Part shown: positions 1-8,510 of the stretch, piece after piece | Numbering within the stretch: position 1 is the first letter of the stretch | Layout of the letters: each line of letters starts with the position of its first letter | The notes under the pieces: model-generated | Seen by the model: only the letters and a program-made list of their open reading frames with translations | Told to the model about the DNA's origin: nothing | Database searches by the model: none | Position numbers and translations under genes: made by a program | Source of the DNA: VRUE01 sp963725085 | GTDB lineage: Bacteria > Actinomycetota > Thermoleophilia > Solirubrobacterales > 70-9 | Direction: 5' to 3' | NCBI GenBank assembly: GCA_963725085.1 | Contig: CAVRXM010000007.1 | Coordinates: 13,254 to 77,253 of the forward strand | Length of the DNA stretch: 64,000 nucleotides

Positions 1-272
1 TGTTCACGAGTGACGCCCAGCTCGCGCGCTCGACCCGGTACACGATCCTGAACGACGACAAGGGCCTGATCCCGGCCGGCAACGCGATCTTCATCGTCTC
101 GAAGAAGGTCGCCGACCAAGCGGGCCCAGACTTGGGCGCAACGATCGAAAAGGTTCAGAGCAACATGACGATCCCGGTCATCCAGGAGCTGAATTCCCGG
201 GTCGAAATCGACAAGCAGGACCCGGCCGCGGCCGCCCATGAGTATCTGAAGGAATTGGGCTATGTCCGGTAA
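1..272 (+). CDS. Osmoprotectant (glycine betaine-type) ABC transporter substrate-binding protein, 3' end
   Basis: Partial gene running in from the left edge; about 89 residues are readable and end in TAA. The visible part contains DDKGLIPAGNAIFIVSK and a tail with the pattern LNSRVEID..DPAAAAHEYL. This matches the C-terminal lobe of OpuAC/ProX-type periplasmic binding proteins, whose usual ending is an LN..VD..K.DP..VA..FL helix. The family binds glycine betaine, choline or carnitine outside the membrane for an ABC importer. The N-terminus and signal peptide lie outside the window, so the ligand cannot be judged. Confidence 0.8.
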   Translation, partial: FTSDAQLARSTRYTILNDDKGLIPAGNAIFIVSKKVADQAGPDLGATIEKVQSNMTIPVIQELNSRVEIDKQDPAAAAHEYLKELGYVR

Positions 273-480
273 CGCGCCCCAAGTTATTTCCACCGCTGCG
301 TTTTGCAGCTTCAAGGCATGTGGGATAGGCTCGAACGCCAGGATCCCTTTCGCTCCCGCTTGTGGCCCCGAGGAGCGTGGATGAAGCGAAACGTCCGGTC
401 CGGATCCGGAATCGAGTGAAGCCCAGGCCTCGGCGAATGAGGCAGTAGCGGCAGACCAAGGCCTCAACGTCGCTGCTCGG

Positions 481-2697
481 ATGGGGCGATGGAGCGCCCA
501 GCATCGCAAGACCGCGATCTGGGGCTGGCTTGCGTTCGTGATCATCGCCTTCATGGTCGGGGGCGCGGTCGGGGCAAAGACGCTTGACAACGCCCAGCTC
601 GGAGTCGGCGAGTCGGGACGCGCAGAGCGCACGGTCGAAGCCGCGTTTCCGAAGAACGCCGACGAGATGGTGCTGGTGCAGAGCACCACGGAAAACGACG
701 ACAGCCTGCCCTTCCGCGCCGCGGTCGGCGACGCGCAATTCCGCCTCTCGCAGTTGCCGTACGTCTACGCGATCGAGAGCCCCTACGAAGCTGCCAACCG
801 CTCACAGATCTCTGCGGATGGCCACTCCGCGCTGACCCGCTTCAAGATCGCCGGCGACCAGAGCACGGCAAAGAAGCGCGCCGATGCGACCCTGCGGGCC
901 GTCGAAGCCGCGCAGGCTGCCCATCCGCAGTTGACGATCGGAGAGTTCGGCGAAGCGAGCTCGGACAACCAGGTGAGCGCCGCGATCAGCGAAGACTTCA
1001 AGACGGCACTGGTGACCTCGCTGCCGGTCACGTTGCTGATTCTCCTGGTCGCCTTCGGTGCCCTGGTGGCAGCCGGCGTGCCTTTGCTGCTTGGCCTGAC
1101 TTCGGTGCTGGCGACGATCGGCCTGATCGGCGTGATCAGCCATATCAGTGGAGTCGACGAATCCATCAACGAGGTGATTCTGCTGATCGGCCTTGCGGTC
1201 GGCGTCGACTATTCGATGTTCTACCTGCGTCGCGAGCGCGAGGAGCGCGAATCGGGGCGAAGCGAGGGGGCCTCTCTGGCGGCCGCAGCCGCGACCTCGG
1301 GTCGTGCGGTGATGGTCTCTGGATTCACGGTGATGATCGCAATGGCGGGCATGTACCTCGCCGGAGCGCCCACCTTCCAGTCGTTTGCCACCGGCACGAT
1401 CCTCGTCGTCGCCGTCGCCGTGGTTGGGTCGCTCACTGTCCTCCCTGCAGTCCTTGCCTGGCTTGGAGACCGGGTGGAGAAGGGGCGGATCCCGTATCTC
1501 TCGAGGAGGAGAAGGTGGAACGTCGGCGAGAGCGGAGCGTGGTCGCGAATCCTGAATCCGGCTCTCCGCCATCCAGTCATCGCCGTCGTCCTCGCCGGCG
1601 GGGGGCTGGTGTTCTTGGCAATCCCAGCGTTCAGCCTCCACACGGCGACGCCGGGCGTCCAGACCCTGCCGCAGGACCTCGGGGTGATCAAGACCTACAA
1701 CCGCATCCAAGCGTCCTTCCCCGGTGGGCCGATCCCAGCCCAGGTTGTGGTCCATGCCAACGACGTGAAGTCGCTGCAGGTGGTTGGAGCGATCAACGAT
1801 CTACGCGCTCGGGCGACTGCTAGCCCGGACTTCAAGCAGCCGATCACGACAACCGTGAGCCCCGATCACACGGTCGAGGTAGTCGAAATCCCCGTTGCCG
1901 GCGACGGCACCGACTCCCAATCGACCGCGGCCCTGGCGAAGCTGCGCGACACCCTGATTCCGGCAACCATCGGAAGAGTCCCGAGGGCGACGGCTGACGT
2001 CAGCGGCTATACCGCCAGCTCCACTGACTTCAACGACACGATGAAGTCACACGCGCCACTGGTCTTCGTCTTCGTCCTCTCGGCGGCCTTCCTGCTCCTG
2101 TTGTTCACGTTCCGCTCGCTCGTGATTCCAGTCACGGCGATCATCCTCAACCTGCTCTCAGTCGGTGCCGCCTACGGGGTGCTGGTCTGGATCTTCCAGG
2201 AGGGCCATCTGGAGTCGCTGCTGGGCTTCAAGTCGGACGGCGCGATCGTCTCCTGGATGCCGCTGTTCATGTTCGTGGTGCTGTTCGGCCTCTCGATGGA
2301 CTACCACGTGTTCATCCTGACTCGAATCCGCGAGGGCTTTGACCGCGGCAGGCCGACCGTGGACGCGGTCTCCCACGGGATCAAGACGACAGCCGGTGTC
2401 GTGACCAGCGCCGCGGTGGTGATGATCGCGGTGTTCGCGATCTTCGCCACACTGTCGCTCCTCATCTTCAAGCAGTTGGGTGTCGGCCTCGCGGTAGCGG
2501 TGCTGATCGACGCGACCATCATTCGCGGCGTCCTGCTGCCGGCGACGATGAAGCTGCTCGGGGATTGGAACTGGTATCTGCCGAGGTGGCTCGAGTGGTT
2601 GCCGAGAGTTGGGCCTGGGGCTGGCTCATACCCGCCGGCGGGTGAGGAATCTGATGTCCCAGCCGCCGCCATCAAGCATCCGGCAACGCGGCCCTAG
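481..2697 (+). CDS. MMPL/RND-family membrane transporter
   Basis: A 738-residue protein with two copies of the MMPL unit: an N-terminal helix, an extracytoplasmic domain and a bundle of five to six helices, then the same again. The paired motifs GVDYSMFYLRRERE (about residue 240) and MDYHVFILTRIREG (about residue 605) are the family's conserved D-Y segments in the proton-relay helices. Members export lipids, glycolipids or drugs across the actinobacterial envelope, driven by protons. The start ATG at 481 gives MGRWSAQHRK, which fits the usual beginning just before helix 1, and no other in-frame start was found nearby. No clear Shine-Dalgarno sequence precedes it. It stands alone on this strand and the substrate is unknown. 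Confidence 0.9.
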   Translation: MGRWSAQHRKTAIWGWLAFVIIAFMVGGAVGAKTLDNAQLGVGESGRAERTVEAAFPKNADEMVLVQSTTENDDSLPFRAAVGDAQFRLSQLPYVYAIESPYEAANRSQISADGHSALTRFKIAGDQSTAKKRADATLRAVEAAQAAHPQLTIGEFGEASSDNQVSAAISEDFKTALVTSLPVTLLILLVAFGALVAAGVPLLLGLTSVLATIGLIGVISHISGVDESINEVILLIGLAVGVDYSMFYLRREREERESGRSEGASLAAAAATSGRAVMVSGFTVMIAMAGMYLAGAPTFQSFATGTILVVAVAVVGSLTVLPAVLAWLGDRVEKGRIPYLSRRRRWNVGESGAWSRILNPALRHPVIAVVLAGGGLVFLAIPAFSLHTATPGVQTLPQDLGVIKTYNRIQASFPGGPIPAQVVVHANDVKSLQVVGAINDLRARATASPDFKQPITTTVSPDHTVEVVEIPVAGDGTDSQSTAALAKLRDTLIPATIGRVPRATADVSGYTASSTDFNDTMKSHAPLVFVFVLSAAFLLLLFTFRSLVIPVTAIILNLLSVGAAYGVLVWIFQEGHLESLLGFKSDGAIVSWMPLFMFVVLFGLSMDYHVFILTRIREGFDRGRPTVDAVSHGIKTTAGVVTSAAVVMIAVFAIFATLSLLIFKQLGVGLAVAVLIDATIIRGVLLPATMKLLGDWNWYLPRWLEWLPRVGPGAGSYPPAGEESDVPAAAIKHPATRP

Positions 2698-2950
2698 GGC
2701 CACTGCATCCGAGGCTCCAGCGGAGGCTCGCCACCAGGATGGTGGAACTTCGCGGCTTGACCGAGCTGGCGTACTGTCACCTGGGCAGCGCCCGCGCAAC
2801 GATCGGGGTGCCTAATGTAAGACGTCGCTGATGGAGAGCGACCCGAGTGGTGCCATCCGGCGGCCGATACTGTGGCGATCGGCCGCCGAGCCTCTGCTCG
2901 GATCCTGGCGAGGCTGAGCAGCGACGAGAGGTAAGGAGGTAGTCGGAGGG

Positions 2951-3724
2951 ATGATTCAGGTAGAGGTGACGATCAGAGGCGACGTCCCGGTTGAGGCGCG
3001 CGAGCACGCGGAGGAGAAGGTCGGGGCGCTGGACCGATTCGTCGACATCCCAGTCCTCGGTGCTCGAGTGGTCCTCGTCCAGGAACCCAACCCGCGGATC
3101 GAACGCTCCGCCCGGGCCGAGGGCGAGATCGACCTGAATGGCCCGATGATCCGGGCGAAGGTCGCCGACCTCGACCCGGTCGCGGCGGTTGACAGCCTCA
3201 CTCAGCGGCTCGAGCGGCAACTGCGGAACTTCGTCGACCGTCGCACCGACCAGGCCCGCCGTCCGACCGAGCGCAAGGCGGGCGAGTGGCGGCATTCCAG
3301 CTCTGCCACCGACCGTCCTGACTACTTCCCGCGAGCGCCGGAGGAGCGGAAGATAGTCCGCCGCAAGACCTTCGCCACCGACCCGCTCACCCCCGCCGAG
3401 GCCGCCGAGGAGATGGAGTTCCTCGATCACGACTTCTACCTGTTCATCGAGCGCGAGACCGGCGCCGACGCCGTCGCGTACCACCGCGACGACGGCCGAC
3501 TCGGCGTTATCGGACCGAGCGGGATCGGCTGGTCGGGCGAAAGCGCTGGGATCGTCTACGAGGAGAGCCGGATGAGCGGGGCGACCAGACTCGAGGACGC
3601 GGTAGCGGAGATGGACATCCTCAACCATCGGTTCATGTACTTCACCGATGCCGCGAGCGGCTGCGGCAACGTGATCTACATGCGCTACGACGGCCACTAC
3701 GGCCTAATCGAGTCAGCCCGGTAG
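2951..3724 (+). CDS. hpf: Long ribosome hibernation promoting factor with two C-terminal domains (RafH-like)
   Basis: A 257-residue protein. Residues 1-95 form an HPF/RaiA-type domain that would sit on the 30S decoding region. Residues about 130-185 (with AAEEMEFLDHDFYLFI) and about 200-257 (with AVAEMDILNHRFMYFT) are two successive copies of the small sigma54-modulation/HPF C-terminal domain. Ordinary long HPF has one such domain. Two tandem copies are the architecture known from the mycobacterial hypoxia factor RafH. A purine-rich Shine-Dalgarno (aaggaggt, then ggaggg) precedes the ATG. The neighbouring UspA protein and potassium channel support a role in stress or dormancy. The family assignment is firm; the hypoxia role is inferred. 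Confidence 0.88.
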   Translation: MIQVEVTIRGDVPVEAREHAEEKVGALDRFVDIPVLGARVVLVQEPNPRIERSARAEGEIDLNGPMIRAKVADLDPVAAVDSLTQRLERQLRNFVDRRTDQARRPTERKAGEWRHSSSATDRPDYFPRAPEERKIVRRKTFATDPLTPAEAAEEMEFLDHDFYLFIERETGADAVAYHRDDGRLGVIGPSGIGWSGESAGIVYEESRMSGATRLEDAVAEMDILNHRFMYFTDAASGCGNVIYMRYDGHYGLIESAR

Positions 3725-3987
3725 CCGGCAGGGGCAGGAGGTTCGTCGGGGTCAGCCTCCGATCAGGCGGTGTGCCGCCGGGAGCGGCTGTGGGGATGCT
3801 CGGCCTGCCCGATTCGGGCTCCTAGCTGAGCCGCCAGCCCCCGAGGTCGTTGTGGCTGAGCTTCGGCGATCTGGCCGGCCGAAGTGCGCCATGAGATCGC
3901 CCGCCCCACAAGGCTTGAACTCGACCAAGTACCAACCGTGCGAATTTGGGCGGTAAGGTGGAACCTGCTGAAATCTGAGGACCTACC

Positions 3988-4004
3988 AGGGAGAGGCAAA
4001 AACG
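3988..4004 (+). promoter_or_regulatory. Shine-Dalgarno before a non-canonical start of the UspA gene
   Basis: AGGGAGAGG at 3988-3996 lies five bases before an in-frame ACG at 4002. The UspA reading frame is open from a TGA at 3969-3971, but from there to the first beta strand it contains no ATG, GTG or TTG. The only near-cognate codons are CTG at 3975, ACG at 4002 and ACG at 4008. The first normal start (TTG 4083) would delete beta strand 1. Confidence 0.5.
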
Positions 4005-4820
4005 ACTACGCCATTCCCCAGCATCCTCTGCGGCATCGAAGGCGGCCCAGGAAGCACCGAGGCGGCGCGGCAGGCGGTTGCGTTGGCGGCAACCGGAGCC
4101 TCCGTTCACTTCATCGCCGTCCGCGTCGACCGCCAGCTGGGGCCGGAGTACAGGCAAGAAGGGCTTGAGAAGGGCTTGGAAGAGGCCGGCAGGATCGCCC
4201 GAGAGGCCGGGGTTTCAGCTTCGATCGAGATTGGCAGCGATCGCCAAAACGCCGCAAATGTCCTGCTTCCGCTGAGCAAGCGTCATGACCTGTTGATCCT
4301 CGGAACCCACGGTCGCTCGCGCGCTGCCGGGATCATGCTTGTCGGCACCGCCAGCAGGGCTGCCCACATGACGGACCGATCTCTGTTGATCGCGCGAGAG
4401 CCCCCCGGCCCAAACAGGTTCCCAACGCACTTGATTGTTGCCAGCGACGGTTCGCCCGGGTCCTGGGCTCCGATGCGGGTCGGCGCGCGGGTCGCCACCG
4501 CCTTCAACTCGAAGCTCGAGGTTGTCCACGTCGTCGGCAGGTCGCATCCAGAGCGCCACCGGGTGATCGAAGACCAGATTGCCGAGATCGGCGAGATGAC
4601 CGGCGAGGAGCCTGCGCTCAGCGAGCCCAGAGGCCACGCTGCCCACGAAATCATCGAGGCCACCCAGTCGAAAGCACCCTCGATGCTGATCTGTGGTCGC
4701 CGCGGCCTGAGCGGGATCAAGGCACTGGGCAGCGTCAGCGAGCGAGTCGCGCATCGTGCCGCGTGCTCGGTCCTACTAGTCCCGACCGGCAACGGCGCAT
4801 CGGATTCGTCGCAGCAGTGA
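4002..4820 (+). CDS. Tandem universal stress protein (UspA x2), unusual start
   Basis: Two UspA domains in one chain. Domain 1 begins with SILCGIEGGPGSTEAARQA and ends near LLIARE. Domain 2 begins with HLIVASDGSPGSWAPM and carries the nucleotide-loop pattern GRRGLSGIKALGSVSERV, close to the G-x2-G-x9-G(S/T) ATP-binding signature. Tandem UspA proteins act in the cytoplasm in stress survival. The first strand is encoded from 4023, upstream of the first canonical start (TTG 4083), so I place the start at ACG 4002 behind a good Shine-Dalgarno. CTG 3975 is another choice, and a sequence error is possible. If TTG 4083 is used, the protein is 245 residues and lacks strand 1. Confidence 0.75.
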   Translation, partial: TTTPFPSILCGIEGGPGSTEAARQAVALAATGASVHFIAVRVDRQLGPEYRQEGLEKGLEEAGRIAREAGVSASIEIGSDRQNAANVLLPLSKRHDLLILGTHGRSRAAGIMLVGTASRAAHMTDRSLLIAREPPGPNRFPTHLIVASDGSPGSWAPMRVGARVATAFNSKLEVVHVVGRSHPERHRVIEDQIAEIGEMTGEEPALSEPRGHAAHEIIEATQSKAPSMLICGRRGLSGIKALGSVSERVAHRAACSVLLVPTGNGASDSSQQ

Positions 4821-4999
4821 GATCGCTCAGAGGCTCTGCGGCGCAAATCGGCGCAACTCTCATTGAGGTCTAGTCTGTCCGCAGAATCCTTCCCGATTAC
4901 GCCCTTTCAAGCCGGGAGTTCGGGGGTTCGGGTCGTGGGTGAGCGTTCCTGGTAGCAGGAGGCGACGGGGCGCAGATGGTTCTGGGCCCGGGGTCTAGA

Positions 5000-6115
5000 T
5001 CAGGCCCCGGCCGGACCCGGCACCATCAGGGTCTCCAGACGCTCCAGTGCCTTCGCCTCTCCCATCGCGACGATCACCTGGCCCTCTTCAAGCACGGTGT
5101 CAGAAGGCGGCTGTGGTTCCACTGTCCCGCCCCGGCGCCGCAACGCCACGATCGTCGCCGATCCCCGCACCTCCTCGAGGGTCCCGCCAGCGCCGGCACA
5201 GCCGACGGTCACCTCGATCTCCTCCATCCGGTATCCGGGGGCGACCTCGACGACCCCTGTCACCTGCGGGTGCAGGATGGAGCGGGCCATCTCCGCGCCG
5301 CTCTCCCTGTAGGGGGAGACGATTCGGTCGGCGCCCGCGCGGCGCAACTTGCTCTCGGAGTCTTCGACGCTGGCGCGAGCGACGATCGCGAGGTCGGGGC
5401 GAAGCTCGCGCGCGGTCAGCGTGATGAAGATGTTCTCGGCGTCCGAGTCGACGCAGGCGATCACCCCGGCGGCGCTCATGATCCCGGCGCCGCGGAGCAC
5501 CTCGTCATCTGAGGGCGAGCCCTCGATGAAAGGCGCGCCCATCGCGTCGGCGTGCTCCCTCGTCTCGCCCGGGTTGTTGTCGAGGACGATGAAGTCGCGC
5601 CCCGCCGCCTGCAGGTCGCGGGCGACCTGGCGCCCCACCCGGCCGAAGCCGCAGATCAGGATGTGGTTGTACAGCGAGTCGATCTTCCTTAAGACCCTTC
5701 TCTCCTCGAGCAGGCCTGAGAGATGGCCCGCGACGAAGAACTCGGCCAACGTAACCAGTGCGTAGAAGAGGGTACCCACGCCGAAGACGATCAACAGGAC
5801 CTTGAGGATCTGACCTCCTGTTCCGGTCGGCTCCGGGATTGAACCGACCGTGGCAACGGTGTCGAGGGCCCAGACCAGGCCGAAACCAACAGACGTGCCT
5901 TCGGTGACCATGTAGCCGACGGTCCCGACGGCGAGCAGCGCGCAGATCGCGAAGCCCAGGAGCGCGAGCCGCTCGAGCAATTCCACAAGCTGGCGCCGCA
6001 GCAGGGCGCGGGAGCCGCCGAGGCCGGGATGGTGTGCGATCCGGCGCAGGCCCGCGCGTCCGGTCGGGAAGCCGGGGAGCCGCCTCGAATCGTCCCCCAT
6101 TTCGACTGCGCTCAA
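5000..6115 (-). CDS. Two-helix potassium channel with TrkA-N/RCK regulatory domain
   Basis: A 371-residue protein. There is a membrane helix at about 47-69, a pore loop, a second helix at about 102-126, and then a cytoplasmic RCK domain with the Rossmann motif HILICGFGRVGRQVA near 150-165. A TrkA-C domain occupies the last 85 residues. This is the layout of ligand-gated prokaryotic K+ channels. The filter reads DTVATVGSIPEP instead of the usual T-x-x-T-V-G-Y-G, so the Tyr and second Gly are missing. The start is TTG 6115, overlapping an upstream stop, or ATG 6100. It lies convergent to the UspA gene. Confidence 0.85.
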   Translation of the reverse strand: MSAVEMGDDSRRLPGFPTGRAGLRRIAHHPGLGGSRALLRRQLVELLERLALLGFAICALLAVGTVGYMVTEGTSVGFGLVWALDTVATVGSIPEPTGTGGQILKVLLIVFGVGTLFYALVTLAEFFVAGHLSGLLEERRVLRKIDSLYNHILICGFGRVGRQVARDLQAAGRDFIVLDNNPGETREHADAMGAPFIEGSPSDDEVLRGAGIMSAAGVIACVDSDAENIFITLTARELRPDLAIVARASVEDSESKLRRAGADRIVSPYRESGAEMARSILHPQVTGVVEVAPGYRMEEIEVTVGCAGAGGTLEEVRGSATIVALRRRGGTVEPQPPSDTVLEEGQVIVAMGEAKALERLETLMVPGPAGA

Positions 6116-6659
6116 TCCGCCTCGGCGGCGCCGGCGACCCCGACGGAGGCGGCGGCCTGAGCGCCGGCCCCGGACACCGCCGAGATGGCAATTATGGGGG
6201 AGGTGGCCGCCTCGACCAACCCGCTCCGCAGACGAGTCGCCTCAGATAGGCCGACGAAAGTCGGCGGACTGGTCACCTCCGTTCCATGGATCATCGCGAG
6301 AGCCCTTCCAATGGACGAGCTCCGGCGGCACCCGCCGAAGCTCTCGGGCGCGATGGGCAGGTGGCCAACGCCCTGTTCGGGCGATCCGGGGCAGGGATCC
6401 GGATAGGGCGGCCGAGCAGCATTTCCGCCAAGCAGCGGGCTTCAAGCTCTGGAGACACGGAACGAGCTTATGGGAGGCGCTGCCGCCAGGAGTCCAGGAA
6501 AGGGCGGATTGACTCGCCGAGCAAACCGCGAAGGGGCTTCTCGCAGTCCACGGTCTTCGGTGCTGTCTATCTTTTCACCACGTCGTCCTGATTCCGCCCA
6601 TCCGAGTAGGCAGAAGGGGATGGAGGCGGACTGCATAACGCCTCTATGCTCACCTCACC
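6116..6659. other. Intergenic region without a convincing gene
   Basis: A 544-bp stretch between the divergent potassium channel and GNAT genes; promoters for both should be here. One possible small frame on the minus strand (6112-6294, 60 codons) ends in TGA overlapping the channel's TTG start (TTGA), as coupled genes do. Its Ala-rich composition gives no family hint, so I do not call it a gene. Confidence 0.4.
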
Positions 6660-7196
6660 TTGAACGCAGACCGGACAGGGCCGCCCGAGGTCAAGATCGT
6701 TGAGGCAGGGGTGGAGCGACTGGATGACGTGGAGTCGCTATGGGGCGCGATGCACGACCATCACGCCGAGGTCGCTGGCGAGGCGCGCGAGGTCGCCCCA
6801 TTCCGGGATGCAGAGGACTCCTGGCAGCGGCGCCGGACCGAGTTCGAGCGCTGGATGCGCGCGGGTGAGGCATGGTTATTGATCGCCGAGCGCGAAGGCT
6901 CGCCGGTCGGCTTCGCCTTCTTCCGGATCTGCGACAGCGACTGGAGCTTTAAGACGAATGAGCGGATGGGCGAGCTCGAGGCGCTTTCGGTTGAACCCGA
7001 GCTGCGCCGCTGGGGGATTGGCTCGTTGCTCATGGAGCAGGTCGAGCTGCGTCTCGCTGCTGCGGGCGTCGGCTTCATCGGGCTGAACGTCATCGCTGGC
7101 AACGAGGAAGCGCTGCGCTTCTACGAGCGCTGGGGGATGGTGCCATCGCACGTCCGTTGCCTGGGTCGGATGCTTCCAGGCCGTAGCGGCGAGTAG
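6660..7196 (+). CDS. GNAT-family N-acetyltransferase
   Basis: A 178-residue protein with one GNAT fold. The region ELEALSVEPELRRWGIGSLL holds the acetyl-CoA pyrophosphate-binding pattern (R-x-x-G-I-G-x-x-L in place of the common Q/R-x-x-G-x-G/A). It is followed by the helix LMEQVELRLAAAG and the terminal motif NEEALRFYERWGM, typical of motif B. The family transfers acetyl groups from acetyl-CoA to amines on small molecules or proteins; the acceptor is unknown. The start is TTG at 6660, inferred from where homology begins. It stands apart from its neighbours. Confidence 0.85.
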   Translation: MNADRTGPPEVKIVEAGVERLDDVESLWGAMHDHHAEVAGEAREVAPFRDAEDSWQRRRTEFERWMRAGEAWLLIAEREGSPVGFAFFRICDSDWSFKTNERMGELEALSVEPELRRWGIGSLLMEQVELRLAAAGVGFIGLNVIAGNEEALRFYERWGMVPSHVRCLGRMLPGRSGE

Positions 7197-7223
7197 CACC
7201 CACCCATTTTGGCGTGGCGTCCT

Positions 7224-7520
7224 CTACTGGAGCTTGTGGTAGGCAGCCAGATCGAACCACTCGACCCGGCTTGGCGGATCTTCTACGCCGGCTTCTTTCA
7301 GGGCTTGCCCGAGCCGCTCAGCCATGAAGCGTTCTTGGTCCTCCTGCGAGGCCCAGACCTCGGAGACGATCCAGCCGCCCGGCCTGACTCCGCCGCTGTG
7401 AAAGAACAGGCCTGCCGGCCAGTCGCCCTCACCGCTTGCCACGTCGATGCCAAGGCGCTCGGTGACCCTCGCATAGCCCTCAACGTCGCCGTCGAACTCC
7501 ATGATCAGGACCTTTGCCAC
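7224..7520 (-). CDS. Small dimeric alpha-beta-barrel (ABM-like) protein
   Basis: A 98-residue protein beginning MAKVLIMEFDGDVEGYARV. The middle segment GWIVSEVWASQEDQERFMAE is characteristic of ferredoxin-like dimeric alpha-beta-barrel proteins (antibiotic biosynthesis monooxygenase-like), which often act on small ligands or as stress-related monooxygenases. No catalytic residues can be assigned. It is convergent with the GNAT gene and separated by about 270 bp from the next gene. Confidence 0.65.
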   Translation of the reverse strand: MAKVLIMEFDGDVEGYARVTERLGIDVASGEGDWPAGLFFHSGGVRPGGWIVSEVWASQEDQERFMAERLGQALKEAGVEDPPSRVEWFDLAAYHKLQ

Positions 7521-7792
7521 TTTGCCCCTTTCACCGCTTGCATATGCAAGACGAAGCTGCCACAGCGATCGGAGCGCGTCAAGCGTGAATTACGCGCAGC
7601 AGCGCAGAAGGCGGCCTCTCCCCGAAGCATGGGCTCGAGATATGCCTGTGGCAAGGGTGGCATCGGAGATACCGCGCCCCTTGAAGGGGCCGATTACTTG
7701 AATTCGCCAGCCTCGGTCATCGGAGCGTCAACGGCGGTAGCCGAAAGCCCTGGCAAAGATGTGCGGTGGGCGGCGACCCCGCTCGTCCCGAC

Positions 7793-8068
7793 CTACGCCT
7801 CCTCACCTTCGTCGCCGCTCCCAGCCGACTCGCCGGCGCTGTGCACGACCTTCTTCAGGAATTCGTACTGGGTCTCGACCAGCTTGTCCGCCATCTTCAG
7901 CGCCGAGTCGACAATCTCCTCGACCTGCGAGGGGCTCGCCGATCCAGCCAGCGTCTTGTCGACGCTGCCGACGAAACTGCGAACCGCGCCGATCGCCGCT
8001 TCCTGTCCGTCCTTGATCTCCTCCAACACTTCCTCGGAGAGCTCCACGGATTTGTCTGCGAGTGCCAT
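7793..8068 (-). CDS. Small acidic helical protein (phasin-like), unknown function
   Basis: A 91-residue protein starting MALADKSVELSEEVLEEIK. The ATG at 8066-8068 has an excellent Shine-Dalgarno (AAAGGAG) upstream on the minus strand, so I prefer it to an earlier in-frame start that adds 34 poorly conserved residues. The sequence is almost all amphipathic helix with a strongly acidic tail (SGDEGEEA). The pattern resembles phasins and other small amphipathic coat proteins, but no motif proves this. There is no partner in an operon. Confidence 0.6.
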   Translation of the reverse strand: MALADKSVELSEEVLEEIKDGQEAAIGAVRSFVGSVDKTLAGSASPSQVEEIVDSALKMADKLVETQYEFLKKVVHSAGESAGSGDEGEEA

Positions 8069-8154
8069 CTGGACTCCTTTCCAACTCCCTGTTGGACTTT
8101 GCCTCTTGTCATCTTGTCGGCTTTGCCGAATGGTTGCGGAGATCTTGTCCCAGG

Positions 8155-8305
8155 CCACGACCGACCGCAAGCCGCTCGACGCCTCTCCGCAAGCGGTTCA
8201 AGGCGGCGGTCAGGCGGGCCGGGGTGCGCGAGGTGCGCTTCCACGACCCGCCGGACCAGGCCGGAGGTGCCGCTATTGGCGGTGCGCACCTTCGGGACGC
8301 CAGGA
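8155..8305 (+). pseudogene. Decayed tyrosine recombinase (phage-type integrase) C-terminal fragment
   Basis: The frame at 8185-8247 reads LRKRFKAAVRRAGVREVRFHD, which matches the stretch just before the catalytic R-H pair in actinobacterial tyrosine recombinases (usually followed by LRHTFGT). Just upstream, another frame reads KPLDAS, the expected preceding segment. Downstream at about 8284-8299 a further frame reads VRTFGT. The pieces are in order but in different frames, with missing and inserted bases. I read this as an integrase remnant. No attachment site was found next to it. Confidence 0.5.
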
Positions 8306-8468
8306 GGGGAAGATGAAGCGCTGCGATTGGCTGATGCAGCAGCGCCTGAGAAGTTCATCCCTACTCGGCCGAGTCAGTCAGCCCGTGCCGAAAAGCCCAG
8401 ACGAACGGCTCGAGCATGGTCAGATGCACGTGCCGGAAGAAGGGGTAGGCGAAGCTGGCTCCGCATGC

Positions 8469-8503
8469 AACCAATGGTTGGACTTTTGGTAGAACCATTG
8501 GTA
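8469..8503. promoter_or_regulatory. Twin palindromic operators before a TetR gene
   Basis: Two copies of an 11-bp palindrome AACCA-N-TGGTT lie 24 bp apart (centre to centre): AACCAATGGTT at 8469-8479 and AACCATTGGTA at 8493-8503. The inner 10-mers are exact inverted copies of each other. The second copy ends 7 bases before the ATG of the TetR gene at 8511, a normal place for autorepression. Confidence 0.6.
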
Positions 8504-8510
8504 ACCTCGC

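Noticed and set aside
6112..6294. A 60-codon gene coupled to the potassium channel
   Set aside because: Only the TTGA overlap supports it; composition is Ala-rich and there is no Shine-Dalgarno or family hint.
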